From positions 1 through 64,000 of the forward strand of contig NZ_JAAORB010000013.1 in NCBI RefSeq assembly GCF_011601345.1: a DNA stretch of 64,000 bases, written 5' to 3'. The stretch is from Roseovarius gahaiensis (GTDB lineage Bacteria > Pseudomonadota > Alphaproteobacteria > Rhodobacterales > Rhodobacteraceae). Under the pieces are notes generated by a model. That model was not told the DNA's origin. It ran no database searches and saw nothing but the letters and a program-made list of their open reading frames with translations. Shown one piece after another: positions 34,355 to 43,102 of the stretch (position 1 is the stretch's first letter; every line of letters starts with the position of its first letter). The translations under genes were made by a program, and so were the position numbers.

Positions 34355-34601
34355 AGCGCTTGATCTCCTTTGCATGGGCTCGGCGCAGGCTGATTGGGCG
34401 GATTTTCTCGCCCCGGATTGTAAAGGCCAGCGCAAAATACACGCCGTCGATCACGCCCCAGGCCCGATATCTTGGTTCGCCGTAGTCGAACCGGTCGTCT
34501 TCCAGAACGGCCAACATCTCAAGTTTTACGGCCTCTGCCAGTGAGACACCGTGTTTGGCGCGGTTAGCCGCGTTCCTTTCGGCGTCAAACTCCAGATCCA
34601 A
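34329..34601 (-). CDS. brnT: BrnT toxin
   Basis: A 90-residue RelE-fold ribonuclease. DAERNAANRAKHGVSLAEAV at the start and GEKIRPISLRRAHAKEIKRY at the end match BrnT, which cuts mRNA. It begins with TTG at 34601; there is no other in-frame start and no Shine-Dalgarno. A consensus-like promoter ends only nine bases upstream, so the message may be leaderless. It lies antisense between two tail genes. Confidence 0.85.
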   Translation of the reverse strand: MDLEFDAERNAANRAKHGVSLAEAVKLEMLAVLEDDRFDYGEPRYRAWGVIDGVYFALAFTIRGEKIRPISLRRAHAKEIKRYVTDQEER

Positions 34602-34609
34602 TAAAAATG

Positions 34610-34638
34610 TATATACGATTTGCCTACCTGTTCGTCAA
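34610..34638 (-). promoter_or_regulatory. brnTA promoter
   Basis: On the minus strand TTGACG (34638-34633) and TATATA (34615-34610) are separated by exactly 17 bases. The -10 box overlaps the palindrome GTATATAC (34609-34616). The predicted start of transcription falls at about 34603, next to the TTG start codon of brnT. Confidence 0.7.
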
Positions 34639-34663
34639 GATGGCGGGAACAAGGAACCCTCGC

Positions 34664-35275
34664 ATGCGCCTCCTCGACTCGACCTCTGCGGAGTATCTCT
34701 CCGCCCGCACTGGCGTGGCCAGCCGCCACATGGTGCATATCATCGCCCGCAACCGCGAAACCGACGCACAAGAAGCGCTCGGCCTCTGGCAAGGCGACGA
34801 CCACCTGACGATCGCCATCGGTGGCGCCAACCGCACCTATTATGGCGCGGGCGGCTTGATCGGCGTCGAACCGATCCGGGCCGGCATCGGGCTTGAGGTG
34901 CGCATGCTGCAACTGGCGCTGAGCCCCCTGACCCCAGAGGTGGCCCAACTGCTGCGTGGATACGACGCCCGCCTGGCCCCGGCCGAGGTCCACCGCGGGC
35001 TGCTCTCGCTCGAGACCGGCCAGCTCATCGCCGAGCCGATCCGCGTCTTCCGCGGCTGGGTTGACGAGGTGAAGATCCGCACCGGCGAAGTGGGTGGCAC
35101 TGGCGAGGCCACGGTGACCCTGGCCAGCGCGGCCCGAGGGCTGACCCGTGCCCTGACGCTCACCCGCTCGGACGCCGAGATGCGCCGCCGGAACGCGGGC
35201 GATGCGTTTCGCCGCTACACGGACATCGCAGGCGAGGTCGGCGTCTGGTGGGGCGAGACACGGGAGCGCGCCTGA
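34664..35275 (+). CDS. Tail protein (DUF2163-like)
   Basis: A 203-residue protein starting MRLLDSTSAEYLSARTGVAS. Segments such as FRGWVDEVKIRTGE and VTLASAARGLTRALT, and the C-terminal FRRYTDIAGEVGVWWG, fit the beta-rich distal tail proteins that come before the NlpC/P60 gene in rhodobacterial phages and GTAs. ATG 34664 has AAGGA ten bases upstream. The stop overlaps the next start as TGATG. Confidence 0.65.
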   Translation: MRLLDSTSAEYLSARTGVASRHMVHIIARNRETDAQEALGLWQGDDHLTIAIGGANRTYYGAGGLIGVEPIRAGIGLEVRMLQLALSPLTPEVAQLLRGYDARLAPAEVHRGLLSLETGQLIAEPIRVFRGWVDEVKIRTGEVGGTGEATVTLASAARGLTRALTLTRSDAEMRRRNAGDAFRRYTDIAGEVGVWWGETRERA

Positions 35276-35667
35276 TGGACCGGCTGTCTTTGCTCATCGC
35301 CTATGCCGCTGAGGCCGGTACCCGGCCGTTTCGCCCCGGGCGCCATGACTGCGCCCTCTTTGCAGCGGGCTGGGTGAAGCTTGCCACCGGCCAGGACCTC
35401 GCTCGCGGCTGGCGCAGCACCTATCGCAGCCTCAAGCGCGGCCAGCGGCTTCTTGAGGAGGCGGGGTTTGCCGATCATATGGCATTCGCGGCCGCCCATC
35501 TGCCCGAGATCGCCCCGGCCTTTGCCCAGCTCGGGGACCTCGCCGTCCTCGACGATCAGGCTTTCGGGATTGTCGCCGGCGAGATGATCTATTGCCTGAA
35601 GCCTGAGGGCCTCGGGCTTGTCCCGCGCGGCCAGATGCGCCGAACGTTTCAGGTGAGGTCCGCGTAA
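35275..35667 (+). CDS. DUF6950/NlpC-P60-like tail protein
   Basis: A 130-residue protein with GRHDCALFAAGWVKLATGQD near residues 22-41, the cysteine motif of small NlpC/P60-like phage proteins annotated as DUF6950. It probably helps the tail tip open the cell wall. It overlaps its neighbours on both sides by a few bases, so it is tightly coupled in the tip module. Confidence 0.75.
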   Translation: MDRLSLLIAYAAEAGTRPFRPGRHDCALFAAGWVKLATGQDLARGWRSTYRSLKRGQRLLEEAGFADHMAFAAAHLPEIAPAFAQLGDLAVLDDQAFGIVAGEMIYCLKPEGLGLVPRGQMRRTFQVRSA

Positions 35668-38168
35668 TGCCCCCTGTTGGTGCAGCCATTGCCGCCGTGG
35701 GCACCGCCATCGGCGGGGCGGTCTCGGCTGTCTCAGCCTTTGCTGCGAGCTCCTTTGTTGGCTCGCTCTTGGTTAATACCGCCGTATCCGTCGGCCTGTC
35801 CTTGCTCTCACGCGCCTTGGCGCCCAAAGCCGCCCCCAGCTCTGTGGAGCAGCACGGCATCCAAACCGCCGTCACCACCACCGGCGGGACCGAACCGCAG
35901 GGCTTTATCCTTGGGCGCACGGCCACCGCCGGGCACCATGTCTGCCCGCCCATGAGCCATGACGATGGCGGCACGCCAAACGGGTTTTTGACCTATGTGA
36001 TCGAGCTCAGCGATCTGCCGGGCATTGGCCTCAGCCGCGTCATTTTGAACGACGGCTATTCCGAGTTGGGCGCAACCGCGCATGCTGACTATGGTTTCCC
36101 GCTGCTGGGGCAACGGGTGAATGGCACGGATCACGCCTGGATCAAGATCTACGATGGAGCCCAGACCGCCGCCGATCCGATGCTGGTCGCCAAATATTCA
36201 AGCTATCCGGACCGGCCTTGGAGCAGCAGCTTTGTCGGCCACGGCACCGCCTATGCCATCGTGACCTTCCGGTATAACCGCGAGGTCTTCAACAGCCTGC
36301 CCAAGGTGCGCTTTGAGCTCGACGGTGTCCCGCTTTATGACCCGCGCTTTGACAGCTCCGTCGGCGGATCTGGACCACAGCGCTGGATTGATCCATCGAC
36401 CTGGGCGCGCTCCGCGAACCCGGCGGTGATGATCTACAATATCCTGCGCGGCATCCGGCTGCCCACCGGCGAGATCTGGGGCGGCGATGTGCCCGCCGAG
36501 GATTTGCCGCTTGATAACTGGGTCACGGCCATGAATGCCTGCGATGCGCCGATCGGCAGCCGCCCCAGCTTTGTCGCTGGCCTTGAGGTCAAACTCGAGA
36601 TGGAACCGGCTGAAGTCATCGACGAGCTGGCCAAGACCTGCCTCGGGCAAGTGAGCGAGATGGGCGGGGTGTTTCGGATGCGCGTGGGCGCGCCGGCTGC
36701 GCCTGTGCAGTTCATCACGAACGAGGATATCGTGATTTCAGCGCCGCAAGAGCTGGACCCGTTCCCAGGCCTTGCTGCCAGCGCCAATGCCATTGCCTCG
36801 GAATACCCCGAACCCGCCAGCCTCTGGACCTCGCGGGCCGCCCCGCCCCTGTTCAACCCGGCCTGGGAGGCCGAAGACGGCGGCCGACGCCTCTCGACAA
36901 GCCTCAACTTCCCGGCCTGCTCGGTTGTCTCCCAGGTCGCCCAGCTGATGACGTCCTATATCAAGGATGCACGACGCTTCCGCACCCACCGCCTGGTCCT
37001 GCCGCCCGAGACTTTTCACCTCGAGCCGCTGGACACGATCGCCTGGACCAGCGCCCGCAACGGCTACACGAACAAGATTTTTGAGGTGGTCGAGATCACC
37101 GACCAGCCCGGCACGATCAATCAGGAACTTGTCCTGCGCGAACGCGATCCCGGCGACTATGGCTGGACCTCCGCGCAAGACCTGCCGGAGGTCGTGCCGG
37201 TCACCGGTCTCGCGCCGCGGCCTGCGCAGATTATCGCGGGCTGGTCAGTCGCCGCGAGCACCCTCAAGGACGCGCTTGGCCTCGACCGACGCCCCGCCAT
37301 CACCTTGTCCTGGATCGGCAGCGCCGCGCTGGACGCGCTCTTTGTCCGCTACGAGATCCGCCTAAAAGCGACGGCGCAGGTCGTGGCCTCTGGGCTGGCC
37401 GATCGGGCCGCAGGATCCGTACTGGTCTCGGACGGATTACTGCCCGAGGCGGACTATGAGGTGCGCGGGCGCTATGTGCTTGATCGCCCCACGGAATGGT
37501 CGAGCTGGCTTTCAGTGACAACGCCCGGGATTTACCTGCAGGGGGACGACCTGCGCGGCGGCATCAAAGGGCTCTTGAGTGACGCAGATCTGGCCCCGGT
37601 GGAGATCCTGACCGCACTGCCCAGCAGTGGCAACTTCCCCGGCCGCACCGTTTATCTGACCACAGACACCAAGCTCTACCGCTGGACCGGCAGCGCCTGG
37701 AGCTCAGGGCTCGCCGCCCGTGAGATCGAAGGCAAACTCTCCGATGACCAGATTGAAGCGATTGCGGCGGCCAAGATCACCGGTGCCCTCATCGAGGCGC
37801 AAATCGCGAACGGGGCGGTTTCCGGCGCCAAGATTGCAGCCGCCGCCATTGATGCCGGCAAACTCGCGGCAAATGCCGTGACAGCCGCCAAACTTGCCGC
37901 AGGCGCCGTGACCGCCGGCAAACTTGCCGCTGGATCCGTAACAGCCACTGCGATCGAGGCTGGTGCAATTTCCACCGAGAAGATCGCCGCAGGCGCCGTC
38001 ACCGCGGGCCTCATCGCGGCGGGCGCGATTGATGCCGAGAAGATCGGCGTCACCCAGCTGTCGGCCATCACCTCCGACATCGGCACCGCCACCGCCGGCG
38101 TGATCCGCAGCGCTGACGGCAAGTTCAAGATCAACCTCAATGCCAAGACCATCACGATAACCGTATGA
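35667..38168 (+). CDS. Tail tip / host-specificity protein (gpJ-like)
   Basis: An 833-residue protein. The N-terminus carries small-residue hydrophobic helices (AAIAAVGTAIGGAVSAVSAF). The middle holds baseplate-hub-like and fibronectin-like segments. Near residues 715-800 there are about six to eight repeats of period 10 with the pattern AAGAVTAGKL, likely a coiled stalk or beta-helix. The last 30 residues form a short cap. Size and place suggest the central tip protein that touches the host. Confidence 0.8.
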   Translation: MPPVGAAIAAVGTAIGGAVSAVSAFAASSFVGSLLVNTAVSVGLSLLSRALAPKAAPSSVEQHGIQTAVTTTGGTEPQGFILGRTATAGHHVCPPMSHDDGGTPNGFLTYVIELSDLPGIGLSRVILNDGYSELGATAHADYGFPLLGQRVNGTDHAWIKIYDGAQTAADPMLVAKYSSYPDRPWSSSFVGHGTAYAIVTFRYNREVFNSLPKVRFELDGVPLYDPRFDSSVGGSGPQRWIDPSTWARSANPAVMIYNILRGIRLPTGEIWGGDVPAEDLPLDNWVTAMNACDAPIGSRPSFVAGLEVKLEMEPAEVIDELAKTCLGQVSEMGGVFRMRVGAPAAPVQFITNEDIVISAPQELDPFPGLAASANAIASEYPEPASLWTSRAAPPLFNPAWEAEDGGRRLSTSLNFPACSVVSQVAQLMTSYIKDARRFRTHRLVLPPETFHLEPLDTIAWTSARNGYTNKIFEVVEITDQPGTINQELVLRERDPGDYGWTSAQDLPEVVPVTGLAPRPAQIIAGWSVAASTLKDALGLDRRPAITLSWIGSAALDALFVRYEIRLKATAQVVASGLADRAAGSVLVSDGLLPEADYEVRGRYVLDRPTEWSSWLSVTTPGIYLQGDDLRGGIKGLLSDADLAPVEILTALPSSGNFPGRTVYLTTDTKLYRWTGSAWSSGLAAREIEGKLSDDQIEAIAAAKITGALIEAQIANGAVSGAKIAAAAIDAGKLAANAVTAAKLAAGAVTAGKLAAGSVTATAIEAGAISTEKIAAGAVTAGLIAAGAIDAEKIGVTQLSAITSDIGTATAGVIRSADGKFKINLNAKTITITV

Positions 38169-38818
38169 CCATTCACGAACTGCAAGACCTCTCGCCCCTG
38201 ATCGCGGCCAGCGACTACTGGGCCGAAGACCCCAGCCGCCCCCTCTGGTTGCGCCATGAGGCCGGCCGGATCAGCCTGACGCTGACCGCGCCACGAACCC
38301 TGTTCGCCCATCTACGTACCGTGCCTTCGCTGGAGTCAGTTTCAGCGCAGGTCGCAGACCCCACGGTCTTCGTCGAATGGCCGAGCGGCCGGCATCGGCT
38401 GCACCTGCCACCCTCCTGGGAGACCGCCGCCCCCTACGAGGGCCGGCCTTACGTTCTGGGCCAATACGACTGCTACACGATTTTGCGCGACTGGATGGCC
38501 CGCGAGCGCGGCCACGAGATGGCCATGCTCACCGACACGCCCGAGCGGCTGGTGAACCAATGGCTAACCGACGGGGTCTTCGTGACCAACCGGGAACTGC
38601 ACCGCTGGGAGCGAGTGATCGTGCCCAAACCTGGTGATGGCATTCTCTTCTCTCTCTCGCGCCGCGACGAAGAAAGCCCGAACCGCGCCAACCATTGCGG
38701 CGTCTATCTTGGCGATGGCCGCTTCCTGCATCACTTCCCCAACCGTGCCTCCTGCATCCAAGACTTTGACGCGCGCTGGCGGTCCTGGGTGGTCAGTTTC
38801 ATGAGGATCAAAAACTAA
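38165..38818 (+). CDS. NlpC/P60-like tail peptidase (lambda gpK-like)
   Basis: A 217-residue protein with GQYDCYTILRDWM near residue 100 (nucleophile Cys) and NHCGVYLGDGRFLHHF near 178 (catalytic His region), the NlpC/P60 cysteine peptidase pattern. Such enzymes cut murein peptides during phage entry or tail tip assembly. It overlaps the tip gene by four bases and its own stop overlaps the next ATG. Confidence 0.75.
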   Translation: MTIHELQDLSPLIAASDYWAEDPSRPLWLRHEAGRISLTLTAPRTLFAHLRTVPSLESVSAQVADPTVFVEWPSGRHRLHLPPSWETAAPYEGRPYVLGQYDCYTILRDWMARERGHEMAMLTDTPERLVNQWLTDGVFVTNRELHRWERVIVPKPGDGILFSLSRRDEESPNRANHCGVYLGDGRFLHHFPNRASCIQDFDARWRSWVVSFMRIKN

Positions 38819-39561
38819 TGGCCCGCACCCTTCACGCCGATGGCACGACCGGCAAGGTCTATATCTACAATAACGATCAGCCGCCCGCGACCTATGAGAC
38901 CCCAACCGGCCCGCAACTGGGCGATCTGCATTTCCACTCGGACCTGAGCTATCTCGGCAACGCTCAGGTCATCGATGTGACGCTGACCCATCCCGAGCGG
39001 ACCCGCAGCTCCTCGACCTCCAAGGGGCTCTTTGGCTCCTCCACCTATTACAATCCCCGCCAGGGTACCCAAAGCTACGATCTGGCCGGTCACAACTTTG
39101 GCCGTATCGTGCCCTTCATCCCGTTCTATGGTGAGAGCCAAATGCCCTCAGGCACCGTCGTCCAGCAGGCCGGCGAAAGCGCCCGCGCGGTCAGCATTTA
39201 TTTGACCAATACCACGATCCGCGCCTTCGAGAACTGGGTGACCTTCGACAATACGCTCCCCGCCATTACCCGCCGCTACCGGGTGTTTCTCTTCGAGACG
39301 CTGTTTGAAGGATCCGGCAACGAGAGCATCCGCATCGCACCCACGCTTTTTCGCGCAGGCTTTGGAAAGCTCAGCACCGCTTACCGCTATCTGCGTACAA
39401 GCGAGACCCCGGATGTCTTCGTGACCGCCGGTAAAACGGCCGATGTGCAAAGCGGCGGGCTCAAGGTCGTGCTGCCCGATGGCAGGCGCGCCCTGCAATC
39501 AGCCACCTACACCGGCAGCTTTGCCGGATCGCCCGCCGCGGGGTGCGGATATGAGCTTTGA
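38818..39561 (+). CDS. Tail-associated protein of unknown function, 247 residues
   Basis: Starts MARTLHADGTTGKVYIYNND. The beta-rich body is consistent with a structural protein. I do not recognise a family. It lies between the tip peptidase gene and the cysteine-rich gene, whose start codon is inside its last four codons. Distal tail role inferred. Confidence 0.6.
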   Translation: MARTLHADGTTGKVYIYNNDQPPATYETPTGPQLGDLHFHSDLSYLGNAQVIDVTLTHPERTRSSSTSKGLFGSSTYYNPRQGTQSYDLAGHNFGRIVPFIPFYGESQMPSGTVVQQAGESARAVSIYLTNTTIRAFENWVTFDNTLPAITRRYRVFLFETLFEGSGNESIRIAPTLFRAGFGKLSTAYRYLRTSETPDVFVTAGKTADVQSGGLKVVLPDGRRALQSATYTGSFAGSPAAGCGYEL

Positions 39562-40402
39562 AGCCCGCAATAACGTCATCCGCGTCACCGACACCAATGG
39601 GGATGTGGTGTTCGATACCGGCACGCCGATGCCCCATATCGCCGCCGTGCTGACCCACACCGTCACACACGCCTTTCCGGAAAGCGGCGACACCCCGGTA
39701 GCGCTCGGCTTCGACATTCTCAGCAAGGTCGTCTCAGGCTGCCGCGACTTCCAATGCCAGTCCGAATATATCTGCAAGGACGTCTATACCTGCGGATACG
39801 AGTACCAGTGCAACTATGAATACATCTGTGATTACGACCCCTTCGGCGGCGGCTATCAGTGCGGCTACGAAAACGTTTGCGGCAATGTCTATGTCTGCGG
39901 CTATGAAGAACGCTGCAACTTCGAGCGCGTCTGCGATTGGGTCGATGTCGAGGGCTACGCCACCTCCAGCGGCAACCAGGTCTCGGCGCTTGAGCACAGC
40001 CAGACCTACACGCTGGGCACAGCGCCCACGGGAACCAATCCGGATTTCCTGCTGGTCCTGATGCGCGCGGGTCGCCTCAATGCGGGCAACCAGAGCGATT
40101 TTGGGACCTTTATCAGCGCCGTCCCCAATGGCGAGATGATCGCTGCCAATGGCTCAACGGTCTTGGAAAGCGCCTTCATCCCCGGCGGCGCGCCCTGGCT
40201 CAGCCGGATCGTATCCGTGTTTCTGGAAGGGGACGCCGTGAAGGCCGAGTTCAAACACTCGAACCGGCAATACACAAGCCTGCGCGCCACCGGCTATGCC
40301 GAGGCCTGCTATGGCTACCCCTCCGCGGCAGCGCCCCCAGACCACACCAGTTCGACCTGGGAGATCACCTTCGAGCTCTATGTCGGGAAGTTCACCACAT
40401 GA
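39551..40402 (+). CDS. Tail protein with a cysteine hexad repeat
   Basis: A 283-residue protein starting MSFEARNNVIRVTDTNGDVV. Residues 64-128 hold 11 cysteines, nearly all spaced C-x5-C with tyrosine or phenylalanine between (CGYEYQC, CNYEYIC, CGYENVC, CGYEERC), interrupted once by FGGG. The regular six-residue spacing suggests a ladder of disulfides or metal sites on a narrow beta-solenoid. The rest is an ordinary beta-rich tail domain. I use ATG 39551. It overlaps both neighbours. Confidence 0.7.
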   Translation: MSFEARNNVIRVTDTNGDVVFDTGTPMPHIAAVLTHTVTHAFPESGDTPVALGFDILSKVVSGCRDFQCQSEYICKDVYTCGYEYQCNYEYICDYDPFGGGYQCGYENVCGNVYVCGYEERCNFERVCDWVDVEGYATSSGNQVSALEHSQTYTLGTAPTGTNPDFLLVLMRAGRLNAGNQSDFGTFISAVPNGEMIAANGSTVLESAFIPGGAPWLSRIVSVFLEGDAVKAEFKHSNRQYTSLRATGYAEACYGYPSAAAPPDHTSSTWEITFELYVGKFTT

Positions 40403-40590
40403 CCAAAATCAAACTCATCAGCCTCGCCCGCGACATGGTGGGCAACACCGCCACCATCCGCGCCGAGATTCTCGAGGATGCCGGGGCCTACTTTCGGGTC
40501 AAGGACACGATCGAGATCGAGATCGAAGGCGGGGCCCGCATGACTGACGCCCAGATCATCGCCATCATCGAGGAGACCTATCATGCCTGA
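40399..40590 (+). CDS. Small phage protein, 63 residues
   Basis: Starts MTKIKLISLARDMVGNTATI. Alternating charged and hydrophobic strands (VKDTIEIEIEGGARMTD). It overlaps the genes on both sides (4 and 8 bases), so it is translated from the same message. The function is unknown. Confidence 0.6.
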   Translation: MTKIKLISLARDMVGNTATIRAEILEDAGAYFRVKDTIEIEIEGGARMTDAQIIAIIEETYHA

Positions 40591-40867
40591 GACGCCCCGC
40601 TACACACCTGTTTCGGCGGCCCAGCCTCCGATCTTCGACGAGAACGGCATTCACGTTGGCTATACCGTGGCCGTGGCCATGCAAAAGGGCGATACAAGGC
40701 ACACAGAAAGCGTGGATGTGATTGTTGGCCCAGACGAGGCCGCGCGCATCGCAGCCGCGTCTATCGACGCGTTCACAGCCTGGAATAAGGCACGCGTTAT
40801 CGAACATGATCTTGTCGCCAAAGCCAATGCTGCGCTGGACACCATGCCCGCCTCACTGCCCGGCTGA
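40583..40867 (+). CDS. Small phage protein, 94 residues
   Basis: Starts MPETPRYTPVSAAQPPIFDE. Acidic, soluble, mixed alpha-beta appearance (HVGYTVAVAMQKGDTRHTES). It ends 40 bases before an intrinsic terminator, so it may close a transcription block of the tail module. The function is unknown. Confidence 0.6.
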   Translation: MPETPRYTPVSAAQPPIFDENGIHVGYTVAVAMQKGDTRHTESVDVIVGPDEAARIAAASIDAFTAWNKARVIEHDLVAKANAALDTMPASLPG

Positions 40868-40906
40868 CCCTCACACCCTTCCAACCACAACCGCGACCAC
40901 CCCACC

Positions 40907-40930
40907 GGCCCGCCTCAGGCGGGCCTTTCT
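40907..40930 (+). terminator. Intrinsic terminator in the tail module
   Basis: GGCCCGCC (40907-40914) and GGCGGGCC (40918-40925) form a perfect 8-bp stem with a TCA loop, followed by TTTCTCGTT. A ribosome-binding site (CCAAGGAG) for the next gene follows at once. Read-through must be partial if the fibre genes depend on the same promoter. Confidence 0.65.
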
Positions 40931-40951
40931 CGTTCCAAGGAGACCACCCTC

Positions 40952-41368
40952 ATGTCCTTCCAATTCTCACCCGACGCCCGCAACGCCGCGCTTGATGCCA
41001 TTGAAGCCGCCATTGGCACCGCCCCCAAGCTGCAGATCCGCTCCGGCACACTGCCCGACACCACCGCCGAAGCCGATGCCGGCAATCTGCTGGTCGAGAT
41101 TGATCTGCCATCCGACTGGCTCGAGACAGCCGCCGATGGCGTCAAGACCATCAAAGGCATCTGGACCGGCACCGGCACGGCCGCCGCAGGTGGTGGCACC
41201 AATGCAGGGCATTTCCGGATCAAGAACAACGCCGGCACCATCACCCATGTCCAAGGCACGATCACCATTACCGACGGTGGCGGCGATATGGAGCTCGACA
41301 ATCCCAATATCGCCCAGAACCAGTCGGTGACCGTCACCACCTTCACACTGACCGCCGGGGGCGCCTAA
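40952..41368 (+). CDS. Phage fibre-region protein, 138 residues
   Basis: Starts MSFQFSPDARNAALDAIEAA. The C-terminal half is beta-rich and glycine-rich (GHFRIKNNAGTITHVQGTIT), as in short fibre or decoration subunits often placed before the fibre genes. It lies 4 bases before the next gene. The function is inferred from place. Confidence 0.6.
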   Translation: MSFQFSPDARNAALDAIEAAIGTAPKLQIRSGTLPDTTAEADAGNLLVEIDLPSDWLETAADGVKTIKGIWTGTGTAAAGGGTNAGHFRIKNNAGTITHVQGTITITDGGGDMELDNPNIAQNQSVTVTTFTLTAGGA

Positions 41369-41371
41369 GCC

Positions 41372-41740
41372 ATGGTCAAGCTCGTCAACCGCGCCAAGGT
41401 GACGACCCCCACCATCGGCACAGGCATCCTCACCCTGGGACCCGCGGTTGACGGGTTTCAGAGTTTCGCCGCCGCCGGCGTCGTGGATGGCGACACCCTG
41501 CGCTATGCCCTCGAGGAAGGCGATGCCTGGGAGATCGGGACCGGCCGCTATGCGGCGGCCGGGCCAAGCCTCACGCGCACTCCGTCTGAGAGCAGCGCAA
41601 ACGGCAGCACCATCGCCCTCACGGGATCGGCAGCCGTCTTTGTCACCGCCACAGCAGCCGAGTTTGCAAAGACCTATGACGGCGGCTCCGCGAGCGCCGT
41701 CTTTCTTCCCACTCAAGAGATCAATGGAGGCAATGCCTGA
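41372..41740 (+). CDS. Phage fibre-region protein, 122 residues
   Basis: Starts MVKLVNRAKVTTPTIGTGIL. The motif VDGDTLRYALEEGDAWEIGTG is often seen in small proteins beside rhodobacterial tail fibres. Beta-rich, no membrane segment. The stop overlaps the next ATG by one base. Probably a fibre connector. Confidence 0.65.
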   Translation: MVKLVNRAKVTTPTIGTGILTLGPAVDGFQSFAAAGVVDGDTLRYALEEGDAWEIGTGRYAAAGPSLTRTPSESSANGSTIALTGSAAVFVTATAAEFAKTYDGGSASAVFLPTQEINGGNA

Positions 41741-42372
41741 TGGCCGATCGTATCCAACTGCGCCGCGACACCGCCACCAATTGGGCCTCCGTCAACCCGA
41801 TCCTGGCCGATGGCGAGATCGGGTTTGAACACGATACCGGACAGTTCAAAATTGGAGACGGCACCACCACCTATACCGCGCTGCCCTATAACGGGATGCA
41901 CGGCCCCCAAGGTGATCCCGGCCCGCAAGGGCCCGAAGGCCCACCCGGCCCAGCAACGGCCTGGGGCAATATCCCCGGCACCCTGACAGATCAGACGGAT
42001 CTGCAATCGGCCCTGGTCGCAAAAGCGCCCAAAGCCAGCCCGGCCTTTACGGGCGATGCCAGCTTTGCCGGAGCCATCAGCGAAGGCGTTTACACGCTCT
42101 CCGGAAACGCCCCAACGCTTGATCCGTCCCTAGGCACAGTGCAGCTGCATGTGCTGACCGGACCCACCACCTATTCCGACGCGATGCTCTCCGGCCAATA
42201 CCTGACGCTGATGATCGATGATGGCGCAGGCGAGCTTGTCACCTGGCCCAGCCTCACCTGGGTCAACAATGGCGGCAGCGCCCCCACGCTCAGCCTCACT
42301 GACTATACCGTAATCGCCCTTTGGAAAGCCGGAACCACGCTCTTTGGTGCCCTACTTGGAGATGGCAGCTGA
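41740..42372 (+). CDS. Tail fibre protein with Mtd-like N-terminus and collagen-like repeats
   Basis: A 210-residue protein. Residues 1-50 (RIQLRRDTATNWASVNPILA, GEIGFEHDTGQFKIGDGTT) match the N-terminal attachment domain of phage tropism proteins. A short collagen-like block (GPQGDPGPQGPEGPPGP) follows at about 55-72, then a beta domain with ADGS-like turns. The G-x-y triplets should trimerise. It is a receptor-binding or connector fibre. Confidence 0.75.
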   Translation: MADRIQLRRDTATNWASVNPILADGEIGFEHDTGQFKIGDGTTTYTALPYNGMHGPQGDPGPQGPEGPPGPATAWGNIPGTLTDQTDLQSALVAKAPKASPAFTGDASFAGAISEGVYTLSGNAPTLDPSLGTVQLHVLTGPTTYSDAMLSGQYLTLMIDDGAGELVTWPSLTWVNNGGSAPTLSLTDYTVIALWKAGTTLFGALLGDGS

Positions 42373-43070
42373 TGCTCGCACGTAGATGGAAAGGCGGGTA
42401 TAACAAAGCCCCCGTCGTGATAAACTCGCGCGGGTATGTCTATGCCAGCGCGCCGCATATTTATGATTTCAAACTCGGGGTGGCCCCGCCCGGCATCATC
42501 GAATTCCCAGGCGTGGGCCCCGACCATCGATGGGACACCACCGACGGTCTCGTCATGAACGCAAGCTCCAATGATGTAAACAATGCCGCCGCCTATCCGA
42601 TCCGGCTTGATGCAGCCTTCAGCGGCGACTGGTTGTTTCAGGTCTCGACCCGGATCGACATGGACCCAAGCGGGTCAAACTATTGCAGTGATGCCGGCAT
42701 CGCGCTGTTCGACTCGCCACCCTCCGGCAGATGGGAATGGCAATGGAGCCAACATCCAGGCCGGATCGCCGCGCAAAATAACTGCAAAAACCCGACACTC
42801 TATGGTCAGACCGATAGAGAAGCAGATTATGACCAAGCGCTCACCTTGGATGGCGTCTGGGTCACCATGCACTTGTTTCACTTCCATTCGAGCCGTGCGT
42901 GCCGCTACGATGTCACGGAAGGCTTTGAAGATTGGGAGCGGACCAGCCCGCTGCTCAAGTCGCACACCCTCAGGGATGAAAGCTTTGGCGAAGATTATTA
43001 CTGCGGTCTCGCCTCTGACGATGACGACGACGATATGTTCTTCTCCGCCTTCCGCATCTCGCCACTCTGA
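42372..43070 (+). CDS. Fibre-region protein, 232 residues, possible carbohydrate-binding fold
   Basis: Starts MLARRWKGGYNKAPVVINSR. The aromatic, beta-rich body ends in a run of aspartates (SDDDDDDMFFSAFRI). It is immediately downstream of a tail fibre gene (one-base overlap). The jelly-roll-like pattern suggests host-surface binding, but I do not recognise a family. Confidence 0.55.
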   Translation: MLARRWKGGYNKAPVVINSRGYVYASAPHIYDFKLGVAPPGIIEFPGVGPDHRWDTTDGLVMNASSNDVNNAAAYPIRLDAAFSGDWLFQVSTRIDMDPSGSNYCSDAGIALFDSPPSGRWEWQWSQHPGRIAAQNNCKNPTLYGQTDREADYDQALTLDGVWVTMHLFHFHSSRACRYDVTEGFEDWERTSPLLKSHTLRDESFGEDYYCGLASDDDDDDMFFSAFRISPL

Positions 43071-43102
43071 GCCACGCCCCTTCAAACCGCAGGAGCCACC
43101 CG

